Below, piece by piece: positions 1-8,337 of a stretch of 50,834 bases of DNA. Location: positions 1 to 50,834 of the forward strand of contig JADGCJ010000012.1 of the NCBI GenBank assembly GCA_015229045.1. The letters are read 5' to 3'. Position numbers and translations under genes: made by a program. The notes under the pieces were generated by a model, which saw only the letters and a program-made list of their open reading frames with translations, did no database searches and was not told where the DNA came from. Position 1 is the stretch's first letter. Every line of letters begins with the position of its first letter. The stretch comes from Magnetococcales bacterium (GTDB taxonomy: Bacteria > Pseudomonadota > Magnetococcia > Magnetococcales > DC0425bin3).

Positions 1-92
1 CACACCCGATACCATTCCGAACTCGGAAGTTAAGTCCCTCAGCGCCGATGATACTGCATCTTAAGGTGTGGGAAAGTAGGTCACTGCCAGGA
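1..92 (+). rRNA. rrf: 5S ribosomal RNA, 3' part (5' end outside window)
   Basis: The window opens inside a 5S rRNA. The conserved loop A/helix III stretch CCATTCCGAACTCGGAAGTT, the GCGCCGATGATACTGC block and the closing GGGAAAGTAGGTC..CTGCCAGG are all recognisable in the expected order. About 25 to 30 bases of the 5' strand are missing, so the gene is truncated by the window edge and not broken. The 3' end near base 92 is inferred from the usual end of the molecule. It is the last rRNA of an rrn operon that continues upstream of the window. Confidence 0.95.
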
Positions 93-100
93 AGTTAATC

Positions 101-137
101 AGACACTGGGACCGCTCGAAGGGCGGTCCCGGTGTCT
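101..137 (+). terminator. Hairpin between 5S rRNA and tRNA-fMet
   Basis: Bases 101-115 pair with 123-137 (one G-T wobble) around a short CGAAG-type loop, giving a stem of about 15 bp. It is followed by TCGTTTG, not a clean T-run. It could be a weak terminator or an RNase processing stem between the rRNA and the trailing tRNA; the sequence does not decide between them. Confidence 0.6.
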
Positions 138-144
138 CGTTTGT

Positions 145-221
<77 letters not shown>

Positions 222-242
222 AGAATCAAGAAAGCCCTGCAA

Positions 243-264
243 TGCCCCGTTGCGGGGTTTTTTG
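243..264 (+). terminator. Rho-independent terminator of the rrn operon
   Basis: CCCCG-TTG-CGGGG (245-249 with 253-257) is followed directly by six T residues (258-263). It sits 22 bases after the tRNA-fMet CCA end and before the ATG of the next gene at 289. Confidence 0.9.
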
Positions 265-288
265 TTGCCCCGAACACCGTGCCTGCCC

Positions 289-1176
289 ATGAAATTTGCC
301 GCCATCGATATTGGTTCCAACGCTGTCAGATTGTTGATCTCCAACGTCTATGACGTTGGCAAGGCCTTGCCCGTGGTGCGCAAGGCGGATCTGTACCGGG
401 TGCCGGTGCGCCTGGGCGACGATGCCTTCCGCCTGGGCCTGGTCTCGTTCGGGCTGGCGGAGAGTCTGGTCCACGCGCTGATGGGTTTTGCTCACATCAT
501 CAAGGCGGTTGCAGCCGAGGATTACATGGCCTGTGCGACCTCGGCGCTACGCTCGGCTGCCAATGGGGCGGCGTTGGTCGATCGTATTCGCCAGGAAACA
601 GGGATTGTCATCGAAATCATCGACGGTGCCCGTGAGGCGGAACTGATCGCCCTGAACCGACTCGATGGCAGTTATAGCGACGGCTATTATCTTTACATCG
701 ATGTCGGTGGGGGAAGTACGGAGTTGACCCTGCTGGAGAATAACCGTCCGTTGGCTTCCCGTTCGTTCAATGTCGGGACGGTGCGCCTCAAGGGTGGATT
801 GGTCTCCAACGCCGTCTGGCAGGAGATGCAAGACTGGACCAATGATCTCTGTCGTCCTGTTCGCGGGTTGCGGGCCATAGGCTCCGGCGGAAATATCAAC
901 AAATTGTTCAAAATGACTCGTCAGCGCCAGGATTTGCCCTTGTCACGCAACAAGCTCAGACAGTTGCACAAAGAACTGGCGACATTGACACAGGAAGAGC
1001 GCATGATCCAGTTGGGTTTGAAACCCGATCGGGCTGATGTCATTGTCCTCGCGGGGGATATTTTTCTCAAGGTGACCAAATGGGCGGGGATCGAGAAAAT
1101 ATTCGTCCCTCAGATTGGTTTGGCAGACGGCATCATCCATGAACTGTACCGCCGTCAGTCCCAGCAGAATTCGTGA
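289..1176 (+). CDS. Ppx/GppA family phosphatase
   Basis: A 295-residue member of the exopolyphosphatase/guanosine pentaphosphate phosphatase family (ASKHA fold). Visible signatures are the N-terminal phosphate-1 motif FAAIDIGSNAVRLLI (residues 3-17), the second phosphate loop DVGGGSTELTL near residue 140, and IGSGGNINKL near residue 205. The ATG at 289 is chosen because the family begins right at this motif; an upstream in-frame ATG at 250 lies inside the rrn terminator. The protein is much shorter than E. coli Ppx (about 510 residues) and lacks the C-terminal HD-like half, as in the single-core Ppx/GppA forms of other bacteria. Likely activity is polyphosphate or (p)ppGpp pentaphosphate hydrolysis in the cytosol; the substrate cannot be assigned from sequence. 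Confidence 0.88.
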   Translation: MKFAAIDIGSNAVRLLISNVYDVGKALPVVRKADLYRVPVRLGDDAFRLGLVSFGLAESLVHALMGFAHIIKAVAAEDYMACATSALRSAANGAALVDRIRQETGIVIEIIDGAREAELIALNRLDGSYSDGYYLYIDVGGGSTELTLLENNRPLASRSFNVGTVRLKGGLVSNAVWQEMQDWTNDLCRPVRGLRAIGSGGNINKLFKMTRQRQDLPLSRNKLRQLHKELATLTQEERMIQLGLKPDRADVIVLAGDIFLKVTKWAGIEKIFVPQIGLADGIIHELYRRQSQQNS

Positions 1177-1203
1177 CACTCTTGTGGACTCGATGGTTGT
1201 TGA

Positions 1204-1656
1204 CTATGAGTCGTAGTTGACCAGGAGCAGTGCTCCCTGGCCCAGTGTCTGGTTGTTCCGGGTGATGGTGACGGTGACCCTCTTGCATTGACCGACCACA
1301 GCGGAAGGGCAGGCCGCAGTGACGTCATCGGCGACGGTGATCGTGCGCACGAAGCTGTCCGACAGGTTGCTGACACCCCCGGCAGGGATGGCGGCAAAAC
1401 CGCTGCGCCGTCTTGCGGAGGTAAAGGATTCCAGGCTGGCTTGCACCATTTCCGAGGCTTGTTGTATCCGGACCATGTGACTGGGATCCTCCAGCCCCTG
1501 GCTGATGGCACCCGTGAGACCGGACATGAGAATGCCAACGGTCATGACCAGAATGATCACCTCAAGGTAGGAGGTTCCGGCTGCGTTCCTGGAGAACGAG
1601 CGAGAGCTTTTGGCGCTCTTGACGAAAGGACGGGTGTACTTCTGGATGGCGTTCAT
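1204..1656 (-). CDS. Type IV minor pilin, PilV/MshD-like
   Basis: A 150-residue prepilin. A basic leader of about 27 residues ends in G, then TSYLEVIILVMTVGILMSGL gives the hydrophobic helix with the conserved Glu at mature position 5. The rest is a small Ser/Thr-rich domain with two Cys (ACPSAVVGQC) that could form a disulfide. It is the last gene of a minus-strand minor pilin operon. Its ATG overlaps the TGA of the preceding pseudopilin gene by four bases (ATGA), so translation is probably coupled. In MSHA clusters this position, after a FimT/GspH-type gene, is held by mshD, but similarity beyond the helix is not obvious. It is convergent with the Ppx/GppA gene, 27 bases away. Confidence 0.82.
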   Translation of the reverse strand: MNAIQKYTRPFVKSAKSSRSFSRNAAGTSYLEVIILVMTVGILMSGLTGAISQGLEDPSHMVRIQQASEMVQASLESFTSARRRSGFAAIPAGGVSNLSDSFVRTITVADDVTAACPSAVVGQCKRVTVTITRNNQTLGQGALLLVNYDS

Positions 1657-2066
1657 TGGATGATCACCGAACCTGATTCCGAGCGCACATTGATGGTCAC
1701 GGATTGGGCGCTCATGGTGAGGGTTTTTGTCCCGGCATTGCTGGTTGGACGCCCTAGACCGTCAAAGACTATGGGGAATTGACCCCCAAAGATCACACCG
1801 TCCAGGGTGGCTCCGGAGATTTTTGCTGACGTATCGCTGCTGGTCGTTACGCTATACTCGTTTCCGGTCACGTTGACCTGGTGGGGGACGCCTCGATTCA
1901 TGGAGAGGGTCTGGGCGTAGCGAAGATCCTGGGCAAACCGTTCGGCGGCGGAGCGCAGAGCGACATTGCCTTCCGAAAAAGTCACCGATCCCGACGCGGC
2001 GACGGTGCCAATGACGATCATCGTGACAAGAAGTTCAAGGAGTGAGTAGCCGGCCTCGTTGCGCAT
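1653..2066 (-). CDS. FimT/GspH-type pseudopilin, MshC-like
   Basis: A 137-residue prepilin-like protein. It starts at the ATG at 2066, preceded by AGGGGAGT. The leader is only six residues (MRNEAG), followed by YSLLELLVTMIVIGTVAASG with Glu at position 5 of the mature chain. After the helix comes the GspH/FimT pattern of an RFAQDLRYAQTLSMNRG helix and a beta-rich C-terminus containing FDGLGRPTSNAGT. This family forms the priming or tip complex of type IV pili and type II secretion pseudopili; in MSHA clusters the matching gene is mshC. Longer in-frame starts upstream run into the previous pilin gene and are not supported. Confidence 0.86.
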   Translation of the reverse strand: MRNEAGYSLLELLVTMIVIGTVAASGSVTFSEGNVALRSAAERFAQDLRYAQTLSMNRGVPHQVNVTGNEYSVTTSSDTSAKISGATLDGVIFGGQFPIVFDGLGRPTSNAGTKTLTMSAQSVTINVRSESGSVIIQ

Positions 2067-2113
2067 GGGAGACTCCCCTGTAATGACCTTGCCTTGTGGG
2101 GATAAGGGTTGAC

Positions 2114-2500
2114 TCAGGAACAGGTCGCCGATGTGCTGCGAACGGTGACGGAGATGGTGCTCGATCCCTGGTTGTGTCTGACCGTGCAGTAGAGGTAGCC
2201 TGTGGGTGGTGTCCCTGCGCCCGTCGCTACGATAAAATCCGACCAGGTCACATTTTGCAGCAAGGCCTGGGCAGCGGCGCAGGTGGTGATCGTCGAAGAG
2301 GCATCGCCCATTTCGCATTTTGCCCGGTTGCTGGCGGCAGCCGCGACCATCGCCCCGGCGACGCTTTTGGCTACGGCGTCCCCGGAAGAGGGGGACATGT
2401 TGCCGAAGTTTGGCAAGCTCACACCGGCCAGAACGCCGATGATCAGGACCGCTGTCACCATTTCGAGCAGAGTGTGACCACTATTCTTCAGGGTTTTCAT
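2114..2500 (-). CDS. Type IV pilin, MshA/MshB-like
   Basis: A 128-residue prepilin. The short leader MKTLKNSG precedes HTLLEMVTAVLIIGVLAG, with Glu at mature position 5. The mature domain contains four cysteines: CEMG and TTCAAA in the first half and CTVRH and the C-terminal TSATCS in the second, suggesting disulfides including a C-terminal loop. An AGGAGG-like site (AAAAAGGAGGGATGCC) precedes the ATG at 2500. It is the second gene of the minor pilin operon, 41 bases after the mini-pilin gene. MSHA clusters have mshB and mshA here; which one this corresponds to cannot be decided by eye. Confidence 0.85.
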   Translation of the reverse strand: MKTLKNSGHTLLEMVTAVLIIGVLAGVSLPNFGNMSPSSGDAVAKSVAGAMVAAAASNRAKCEMGDASSTITTCAAAQALLQNVTWSDFIVATGAGTPPTGYLYCTVRHNQGSSTISVTVRSTSATCS

Positions 2501-2541
2501 GGCATCCCTCCTTTTTGATTGCTTGACATGTGGATGCGTGC

Positions 2542-2802
2542 CTAAGGATTACCACACAATGCTGTTGGATCCTGGGTGGTTGATGCGGCTTTTTCCAGGC
2601 AACGGGTTCTGGTTTGTTGGGCCTTGTCCTGATAATTTTTAATGTTGGTCTGGGCCGGCTCGAACAAATCTCCAAGCATCGGCAGGGCCATGCCGGCCAG
2701 AATGCCCAGGACCAGAATGACAATCACCAATTCAATCATGGTAAAACCTGCCCGATGATGTCCGGACGGGCGCGTATCGCGTATGTGATCGAAGATGGAC
2801 AT
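2542..2802 (-). CDS. Mini type IV pilin with C-terminal cysteine pair
   Basis: An 86-residue prepilin starting at ATG 2802; a GTG at 2838 would add 12 residues. The leader ends ..HHRAG and the mature chain starts FTMIELVIVILVLGILAG. The mature protein is only 67 residues: the usual N-terminal helix, a charged amphipathic stretch (NIKNYQDKAQQTRTR) and a short tail with Cys49 and Cys64 (CLEKAASTTQDPTALC). It has no room for the globular beta domain of normal pilins. The tail pattern matches the tandem pilins at 15898 and 16214. It is the first gene after the sigma-54-like promoter at 2900, so it may be the most strongly expressed gene of this operon. Confidence 0.85.
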   Translation of the reverse strand: MSIFDHIRDTRPSGHHRAGFTMIELVIVILVLGILAGMALPMLGDLFEPAQTNIKNYQDKAQQTRTRCLEKAASTTQDPTALCGNP

Positions 2803-2899
2803 GGTTCTCGGAATCCGGTTGATGCTATGCCGTGCCACCCTGACAACGGGGATCCAGAAGAGAGACCCTTCCTCATGTTTCTTGGCCCACAGGTGTTAT

Positions 2900-2916
2900 A
2901 TCAACTAACGTGCCAC
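2900..2916 (-). promoter_or_regulatory. Sigma-54-like -24/-12 promoter of the minor pilin operon
   Basis: Read on the minus strand the site is GTGGCACGTTAGTTGAT. It has the TGGCAC -24 block, five bases, then TTGAT in place of TTGCW. The GG and the -12 G are at the correct N10 spacing; the base after the -12 G is A instead of C. Transcription would start near 2888, giving a leader of about 85 bases before the ATG at 2802. The element matches the one at 15784 in both blocks. Confidence 0.65.
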
Positions 2917-3040
2917 GATCGGGCATTATATGTAATCCATTGTTTATAGAATATATTCAAGATTATCATTGATCCTGAACGAAACAAGGAACAGATCTGA
3001 TGGGTATGTGACGGAAATGCTCATTGACGTTATGGTGGAA

Positions 3041-3057
3041 ACAATCGTAGACGTTGT
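3041..3057. promoter_or_regulatory. Imperfect inverted repeat, possible activator site
   Basis: ACAATCGTAGACGTTGT is an imperfect inverted repeat of an ACAACG-like half site, about 160 bases upstream of the predicted sigma-54 start of the minor pilin operon. A related palindrome (CAACGATCGTTG) lies at a comparable distance before the promoter at 15784. The spacing of the halves differs between the two, so this is only a candidate enhancer for the sigma-54 activator. The rest of the 2803-3169 gap shows nothing else recognisable apart from the promoter at 2900. Confidence 0.25.
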
Positions 3058-3169
3058 CAAGCAAACTGTTTTGTAGATACTGGGGGCTTGGCTGCCACAG
3101 GCAGGCGTTCTCCTACAGTCGCCGGGGAAGGGGTGTTGGGTGGCAGACAACAAGGAAGGAATGGGCAGC

Positions 3170-3901
3170 ATGAACCAAAGTGCAGCCCGGGGGTTGCGGG
3201 CAGCGCAATTATTGAAAATGTATGCCGTTTATGGTCATTTCTATCGTTTGACCTGGAACGGCACGGAGCTGGGGTGTCGATCCGTGCTGGAGCTGGTGGC
3301 TCATAGCCGGTTGTCCGGGGAGAAAAACGATCTGTTGTACAGACAGGCCGACCTGGTGGCCGTGATGATGAATCCAGGCTCGTCACGCCCCCTTGATACC
3401 ACTTATGAGCCGCCTTTGGTCAGGCAGAATCCCCAGTCTCTGGCCGACTATCGTCTGGTTCCGACCCGGCCTGACAACACCCAATACCAAATCATGCGCA
3501 TCCTGGCGGCGCGGGGTTGGCGGCATGCCCGGGTGCTGAATTTATCGGATATGCGTGAGTCGAAGAGTCTTTTGTTTTTACAGCGGGTGGCGGCCATGGA
3601 ACGCGAAAACGCCGAACCAGCACTGCACTCGATCTTCCTTCCGGAACGCAGGTCGGAACTTCTGTCTTTATTGGGCAAACCCGGTGTCGCGCCGATCATG
3701 GCTGGTTGGGGACGGCACCCGGCTTTGCTGCCGCTGGCGAGACAGGCTTTCGATAGCCTGCGGGATCACCGCCTGATTGGCGTCGCCGCAGCCGGGGAGG
3801 AGCGCCTCTACGCCCACCCCAGCCCCATGCTGCAACGTATGAAAGACGCCTGGTTGGATGCCATCCTGGAGCAACTATCCCATCAGGTGGGGTCTGGGTA
3901 G
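3170..3901 (+). CDS. DUF1643-like protein
   Basis: A 243-residue protein that resembles the DUF1643 family. The typical elements are present: the strand [13 protein letters not shown] (around residue 60), the segment [20 protein letters not shown], the strand [12 protein letters not shown], and [18 protein letters not shown] near residue 180. The ATG at 3170 is preferred because AAGGAAGGA lies about 10 bases upstream; an in-frame GTG at 3140 and an ATG at 3161 are poorer. No biochemical role is established for the family, and no catalytic residues can be named. Its 3' end overlaps the convergent msrA gene by 19 bases. Confidence 0.7.
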   Translation: MNQSAARGLRAAQLLKMYAVYGHFYRLTWNGTELGCRSVLELVAHSRLSGEKNDLLYRQADLVAVMMNPGSSRPLDTTYEPPLVRQNPQSLADYRLVPTRPDNTQYQIMRILAARGWRHARVLNLSDMRESKSLLFLQRVAAMERENAEPALHSIFLPERRSELLSLLGKPGVAPIMAGWGRHPALLPLARQAFDSLRDHRLIGVAAAGEERLYAHPSPMLQRMKDAWLDAILEQLSHQVGSG

Positions 3902-4521
3902 GGGACGCCCGTTCCTCCCAATCCACAATAGCCTTGGAGATTTTTCGCCAGGTATTGTTGATGGTAGCCTTCGGCAAAGAAAAACTCAGGTGCTGGCAGA
4001 ATTTCGGTCGTGATGCTTCCCATTCCGGCCTGTTCCAGGAGCGACTGGTAAATCTCCTTTGAAGAGAGAGCCTCCGCCATTTGGCTGGCCGAGGTGGCAT
4101 AGATGCCCGAACGATACTGGGTGCCCAGATCGTTGCCTTGGCGCATGCCCTGGGTAGGGTCATGGGCCTCCCAGAATATGCGCAGCAGCCGATAGTAGGG
4201 GATGAGTTTGGGATTGTAAACCACCTGGACTACTTCGTTGTGTCCAGTCAGGCCGGTACACACTTCATGGTAGGTGGGATTGGGCGTCAAGCCGCCAGCG
4301 TACCCCACAGCCGTTATATGAACGGCACCCGTCTCCCAAAAACGTCGCTCTGCACCCCAGAAACACCCCATACCGAACAAGGCTACCTCCATGTTGGCCG
4401 GGTAGGGTGGCAACAGGCTGTGGCCAGTGACATGATGACGTGCGGGTATGGGCATGGATTGTTCCCTGCCAGGCAAAGCATCGTTGGGCGTCGGCAGCAC
4501 CATCTTCATCTTCCAATACAT
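3883..4521 (-). CDS. msrA: Peptide methionine sulfoxide reductase MsrA
   Basis: A 212-residue MsrA, which reduces methionine-S-sulfoxide in proteins. The catalytic motif is [13 protein letters not shown] with the nucleophilic Cys at residue 53. [24 protein letters not shown] contains the family YAGG..NPTY..V..G.TGH signature, and [23 protein letters not shown] follows. A resolving Cys is plausible in the tail (YCGLGGTG). A GAGGTG site precedes the ATG. It is downstream of the pilus operon on the same strand, 53 bases after the cNMP-binding gene, and may be read through from it, though nothing links it to pili. Confidence 0.95.
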   Translation of the reverse strand: MYWKMKMVLPTPNDALPGREQSMPIPARHHVTGHSLLPPYPANMEVALFGMGCFWGAERRFWETGAVHITAVGYAGGLTPNPTYHEVCTGLTGHNEVVQVVYNPKLIPYYRLLRIFWEAHDPTQGMRQGNDLGTQYRSGIYATSASQMAEALSSKEIYQSLLEQAGMGSITTEILPAPEFFFAEGYHQQYLAKNLQGYCGLGGTGVPYPDPT

Positions 4522-4574
4522 GATACACCTCGTCCTATTGCAAAATCATAGAGTCAATTTATTATGGACCCGGT

Positions 4575-5177
4575 TCACGGGACAATGGACTGGGCCAAAC
4601 GACTGTTGTTGCGTGTCCGGGAGAAGGTATCCAGACTCTTTTGGATGGCCACGGACTCGGGGTTGATGATCGTGGTCGTATCCGATGAATCTCCGTCGTG
4701 TTCACTCGCCTTGCCACCGGGCAGGTGACGCAACTCCTGCAATAAAATGGCGTTGGTGCGGCGGATTTTGCGCGCCAGGATCACAGTCAGGTTGCGCATC
4801 ACACCCAGCCCCAGGGCGGGATGGCGATTGAAATACTCCTGGGTGGGTGCCCGGTCCAGGCCATACAGTTCGAGGTATTCCTCTGCAATTGCCGTGCCAC
4901 TGCGCACGCCCTGGTCCAGGAAGGCCATCTCGCCGAAAATATCCGGCCCACGAATGGGAATCTCCTTTTGTTGATCCGTGCCCTTGGCCAGGAGGATACG
5001 GATATGGCCCTCCGGCAGGATAAAAATTTCACTGCCGAGGGTTCCTTCGGCAAAAATTTCCTCACCAGGCTGATAGCTCGAGCAGGTGGCACATGCCTGC
5101 AAAAGAGCATCGATATCCGCTCGCTCGATGCCTCTGAAAAGGCGGATTTCCTGGACTTTATTCAAATTGAACTGCAT
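4575..5177 (-). CDS. Cyclic nucleotide-binding domain protein in the pilus operon
   Basis: A 200-residue protein. An N-terminal cNMP-binding beta barrel spans roughly residues 10-120: LFRGIERADIDALLQ, YQPGEEIFAEGTLGSEIFIL, the phosphate-binding-cassette-like segment DIFGEMAFLDQGVRSGTAIA, and LELYGLDRAPTQEYFNRHP. A helix follows (LGVMRNLTVILARKIRRTNAILL) and then a low-complexity C-terminal tail. The cassette keeps the FGE glutamate and the arginine of RSGTA, so cAMP or cGMP binding is possible. There is no HTH domain, so it is not a CRP-type regulator. The gene starts four bases after mshG and is probably translated with it, suggesting a role in controlling pilus assembly. This is not a standard MSHA gene. 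Confidence 0.85.
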   Translation of the reverse strand: MQFNLNKVQEIRLFRGIERADIDALLQACATCSSYQPGEEIFAEGTLGSEIFILPEGHIRILLAKGTDQQKEIPIRGPDIFGEMAFLDQGVRSGTAIAEEYLELYGLDRAPTQEYFNRHPALGLGVMRNLTVILARKIRRTNAILLQELRHLPGGKASEHDGDSSDTTTIINPESVAIQKSLDTFSRTRNNSRLAQSIVP

Positions 5178-5181
5178 GAGA

Positions 5182-6399
5182 TCACCCCCCGCCTTTCATG
5201 CCCATGGCTTTGCCCATGCCCCACATGGGCATGAAAATACCCAGGGCCAAAATCAAGACGATGCCCCCCATCATGGCCATGAGAATGGGTTCGATGGCGG
5301 TACTCAGATTTTTTACGTTGTAGGCCACTTCGCGTTCGTAGTAGGTGGCTACGGATTGCATCATTTCGTCGGTGCGCCCGGTTTCGTCGCCGACGGCGAG
5401 CATTTGCAGCACCAAACGGGTAAACATGCCACTGGAACGTGCCGATTGCAGAATACTCTCGCCGCGATTGATGCGGCGTTGCATCTCCTGGATACCCGTC
5501 TCGATGAGGGCATTGTCGATCGAGCTGCCGACAATGTTCAGGGATTGATCGACAGGCATGCCGGAGCGCAGACACATGGCGAAGGTGCGGGCAAAACGGG
5601 CCAGAGTGGCCTGTTCGACAATCTTGCCGATGATGGGGATGCGCAACTTTTTTCGATCCCACCACAGGCGTCCGCCCGGGGTTTCGACATACTTGCGGAA
5701 GGCGATAATGGACACGATGATGCCAACGATCATGGCTGGTCCATGGTGGATGGTAAAGTCGGAGGTGGTGACAAGCAGGCGGGTCTGCCAGGGCAGCTCG
5801 GCGCCAAACTGCTTGAACAGCTTATCGAAGGAGGGGATCACGTAGGCGTTGAGCAGATACAGGACAATAAATGTCGCTCCCAGGACGATGGAGGGGTAAC
5901 GCAGAGCGCTTTTGATCTGTTGGCGGGTGTTTTTATCCACTTCCAGAAATTCGTACAACTGTTTGATGGATTCCGGCAGACGCCCCGAGGTTTCACCGAC
6001 ACGAATGATGTTGGCAAACAGTCTGGGAAAGACCTTGGGGTGTGACCCCATGGCCGAAGCGATATCCTTGCCGGACTCCAGGTCGGCGGCGATCGCTTCC
6101 AGGGCATCCTTGAGACGTTGGTTGCCGCTCGATTCGCGTATGTTGTGAATGGCGCGCACCACCGGAATGCCGGCGTCCAGCAAGGTGTAGATCTGGCGAC
6201 AAAACTGGATCCGGTCGTCATCACTGGGCCAGCCGCCGCCAAGCGACAGCGGTGTACTGATGGCCATCTCCTTGATGTTGACCGGGGCGATGTTCTGGTT
6301 GACGAGTTGTTCCACAACACGGTTGCGATCGGTGGCGGTGACCTCGCCACGCACGGATTCGCCCTTGGTGTTGCGGCCCTTGTAAGAGAAGCGTGGCAT
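5182..6399 (-). CDS. mshG: MshG, inner membrane platform protein (GspF/PilC family)
   Basis: A 405-residue GspF/PilC/MshG protein that forms the inner membrane platform turned by the assembly ATPase. The N-terminus MPRFSYKGRNTKGESVRGEV is typical. Two T2SSF domains are seen: RQIYTLLDAGIPVVRAI...VFPRLFANIIRVGETSGRLPE, and ARFARTFAMCLRSGMPVDQSL...FTRLVLQMLAVGDETGRTDE. The membrane segments are near residues 168-190, 215-235 and 370-395. The start at 6399 overlaps the TGA of mshE (TGATG); an upstream in-frame start at 6471 would extend far into mshE and is rejected. Confidence 0.94.
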   Translation of the reverse strand: MPRFSYKGRNTKGESVRGEVTATDRNRVVEQLVNQNIAPVNIKEMAISTPLSLGGGWPSDDDRIQFCRQIYTLLDAGIPVVRAIHNIRESSGNQRLKDALEAIAADLESGKDIASAMGSHPKVFPRLFANIIRVGETSGRLPESIKQLYEFLEVDKNTRQQIKSALRYPSIVLGATFIVLYLLNAYVIPSFDKLFKQFGAELPWQTRLLVTTSDFTIHHGPAMIVGIIVSIIAFRKYVETPGGRLWWDRKKLRIPIIGKIVEQATLARFARTFAMCLRSGMPVDQSLNIVGSSIDNALIETGIQEMQRRINRGESILQSARSSGMFTRLVLQMLAVGDETGRTDEMMQSVATYYEREVAYNVKNLSTAIEPILMAMMGGIVLILALGIFMPMWGMGKAMGMKGGG

Positions 6400-8303
6400 C
6401 AGGGGGCTCCCGACATGGACGACACGGCGTGATGACCATGATGGTGTGGTGCCCGTTCGGGCGAGGGGCAAAGCCGGATGGCCTCCGACAAAGCCGTGCG
6501 ACCGGCATAGGCATACTGGGCAGCCACCACATGCAGGGGTAAAAAATCGGGTTGAACTTTGGTGGCCTCGAGAAAGCCCCGGGTGTCCCCGGCGCGCAGA
6601 TAGTTGGCCAACTCTGTATTCATCTCAAGGAGTTCGATGACCGCCACCCGTCCCTTGAAGCCGGTCTTGTTGCATTTGCCGCATCCCTGGCCCTCGATCA
6701 GACCGCCTGCGTCGTGTGGAAAGGGGGGCAGGAGATCAAGCCAGGCCTGTTCCCTGGCGTCGGGCTGGTGGGGTGCGGCGCAATCGGGACAGACACGCCG
6801 GATCAGACGTTGCGAAAGGATGGCCAGCAGGGAGTCGGCTACGGCATATCCCTCGATGCCCATGTCAATCATGCGCACGGGAGTACGGGCAGCGTCGTTG
6901 GTGTGGAGGGTGGAGAGGACCATGTGTCCGGTCAGGGCGGCGCGCACGGCGATCTCGGCGGTCTCCCGGTCGCGCATCTCGCCCACCAGGATGACATCCG
7001 GATCCTGGCGCAGGGTGGTGCGCAGGATCGTGGCAAAGGTCCAGCCAATCTTGCTCATCACCTGGACCTGATTGACCCGTGGCAGGCGATATTCGACCGG
7101 GTCTTCCACAGTGATCAGCTTGCGATCCGGGGTGTTGAGTTCGTTCAGGGCGCCATACAGGGTGGTGGTTTTCCCCGAGCCGGTGGGGCCAGTCACCAGG
7201 ATCATGCCGTTCGGGTGCGACAACAGGCGGCGCAACCGTTCCAGGTCGTTGGGCGGCAGGCCGATCGACTCCAGATTCAGATTGTTGTGGGACTGGTCGA
7301 GCAGGCGCATGACCACCGACTCCCCACCCTGGGTGGGCATGGTCGAGACGCGCACATCCATCTGCTTGTTCAGCACCGAGATGCGAAAACGGCCATCCTG
7401 GGCCAGTCGGCGTTCGGAAATCTCCATGTTGCCCATCAGCTTGATTTTGGAGATCAGGGCGGGGGCAATGCGTTTCATGTTGAGGATGCGTTCGATGAGG
7501 CTGCCATCGACGCGCTGCCGGATGCGCAGGACATGCTGGTCGGGTTCGATGTGAATATCGGAGGCGCCTACGTGGACGGCATCCTCGAACAGGGACTGGA
7601 TAATCTTGACCACCGGAGCATTGACGCTGACCCCCGGGGCCATGTCATCCTCGATATCTTCGCCGGAGGCCACCTCTTCGGCCAGTTCCTGGGCAAAATT
7701 TTGCAGGGCTTTTTCATTGCGATAGTGCTGGTTGAGATGGTGTTTGAGGTCATCATGGTTGACCACGGCCAGGACGACGGGGCGGCGCAACAGGTCAGCG
7801 ATCTCATCGGAGGCGGAGAGGTCGGACGGGTTGGACATGCCTACAAGGAGACCCCATGGGGTATCCAGCAGAACGATGACGTTGAGACGTCGCGCCACCT
7901 CCTCGGGGATCAGCTGGACGGCTTCCGCGCTCAGGTGGAAGCTTTTCAGGTCGACGATCAGCAGCTCAAAGCGCATGGCCAGAAATTTCAGCAGACTCTC
8001 TTCCCACACCTGGCCGAGTTCAGCGACACCATTGGCGGTGGCGCCGTCTTCTGTCTGGCTGTTTTTGATCAGATTTTCTGTCAGGGATGCAACAGGGAAG
8101 TTGCCCGCACTGTCCACCAGCAGATCGCCGACGCGCAGCGTATCCATATCCTGGAAGGAGCGGGGGCTTTCTGTCGAGCGCAGCAGTTCCGGCAGACCCT
8201 CTTCCGGCAAGAAGCCCAGCACCAGCACCGAACGGCCATCATGGGTCATGCCGTGGTCCCGAAGAACGAGGACCTGTTGCAGCTGTTCCTGGGTCAGATT
8301 CAT
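6399..8303 (-). CDS. mshE: MshE, pilus assembly ATPase (GspE/PilB family)
   Basis: A 634-residue hexameric assembly ATPase. An N-terminal MshEN/GSPII_E_N-like region spans about residues 50-150 (LRVGDLLVDSAG; AEAVQLIPEEVARRLNVIVL). The catalytic core has Walker A GPTGSGKTT (372-380), Asp box ITVEDPVEYRL, Walker B RQDPDVILVGEMRD (432-445) and His box LTGHMVLSTLHTND. A four-cysteine zinc site (CPDC near 505 and CGKC near 541) is present. MshEN domains of known MshE proteins bind c-di-GMP through RLGxxL-type motifs. Here the first copy reads RVGDLLV, so binding is possible but not certain. The gene follows mshL by 34 bases and overlaps mshG by one. Confidence 0.95.
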   Translation of the reverse strand: MNLTQEQLQQVLVLRDHGMTHDGRSVLVLGFLPEEGLPELLRSTESPRSFQDMDTLRVGDLLVDSAGNFPVASLTENLIKNSQTEDGATANGVAELGQVWEESLLKFLAMRFELLIVDLKSFHLSAEAVQLIPEEVARRLNVIVLLDTPWGLLVGMSNPSDLSASDEIADLLRRPVVLAVVNHDDLKHHLNQHYRNEKALQNFAQELAEEVASGEDIEDDMAPGVSVNAPVVKIIQSLFEDAVHVGASDIHIEPDQHVLRIRQRVDGSLIERILNMKRIAPALISKIKLMGNMEISERRLAQDGRFRISVLNKQMDVRVSTMPTQGGESVVMRLLDQSHNNLNLESIGLPPNDLERLRRLLSHPNGMILVTGPTGSGKTTTLYGALNELNTPDRKLITVEDPVEYRLPRVNQVQVMSKIGWTFATILRTTLRQDPDVILVGEMRDRETAEIAVRAALTGHMVLSTLHTNDAARTPVRMIDMGIEGYAVADSLLAILSQRLIRRVCPDCAAPHQPDAREQAWLDLLPPFPHDAGGLIEGQGCGKCNKTGFKGRVAVIELLEMNTELANYLRAGDTRGFLEATKVQPDFLPLHVVAAQYAYAGRTALSEAIRLCPSPERAPHHHGHHAVSSMSGAP

Positions 8304-8337
8304 GGAGCGTATGGGTTTCGGGACAGAGGGCGTGGAA

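Noticed and set aside
226..495. A minus-strand 89-codon frame over the rrn terminator and the Ppx/GppA start
   Set aside because: It crosses the terminator and the start of a clear gene and has no ribosome binding site or recognisable sequence.
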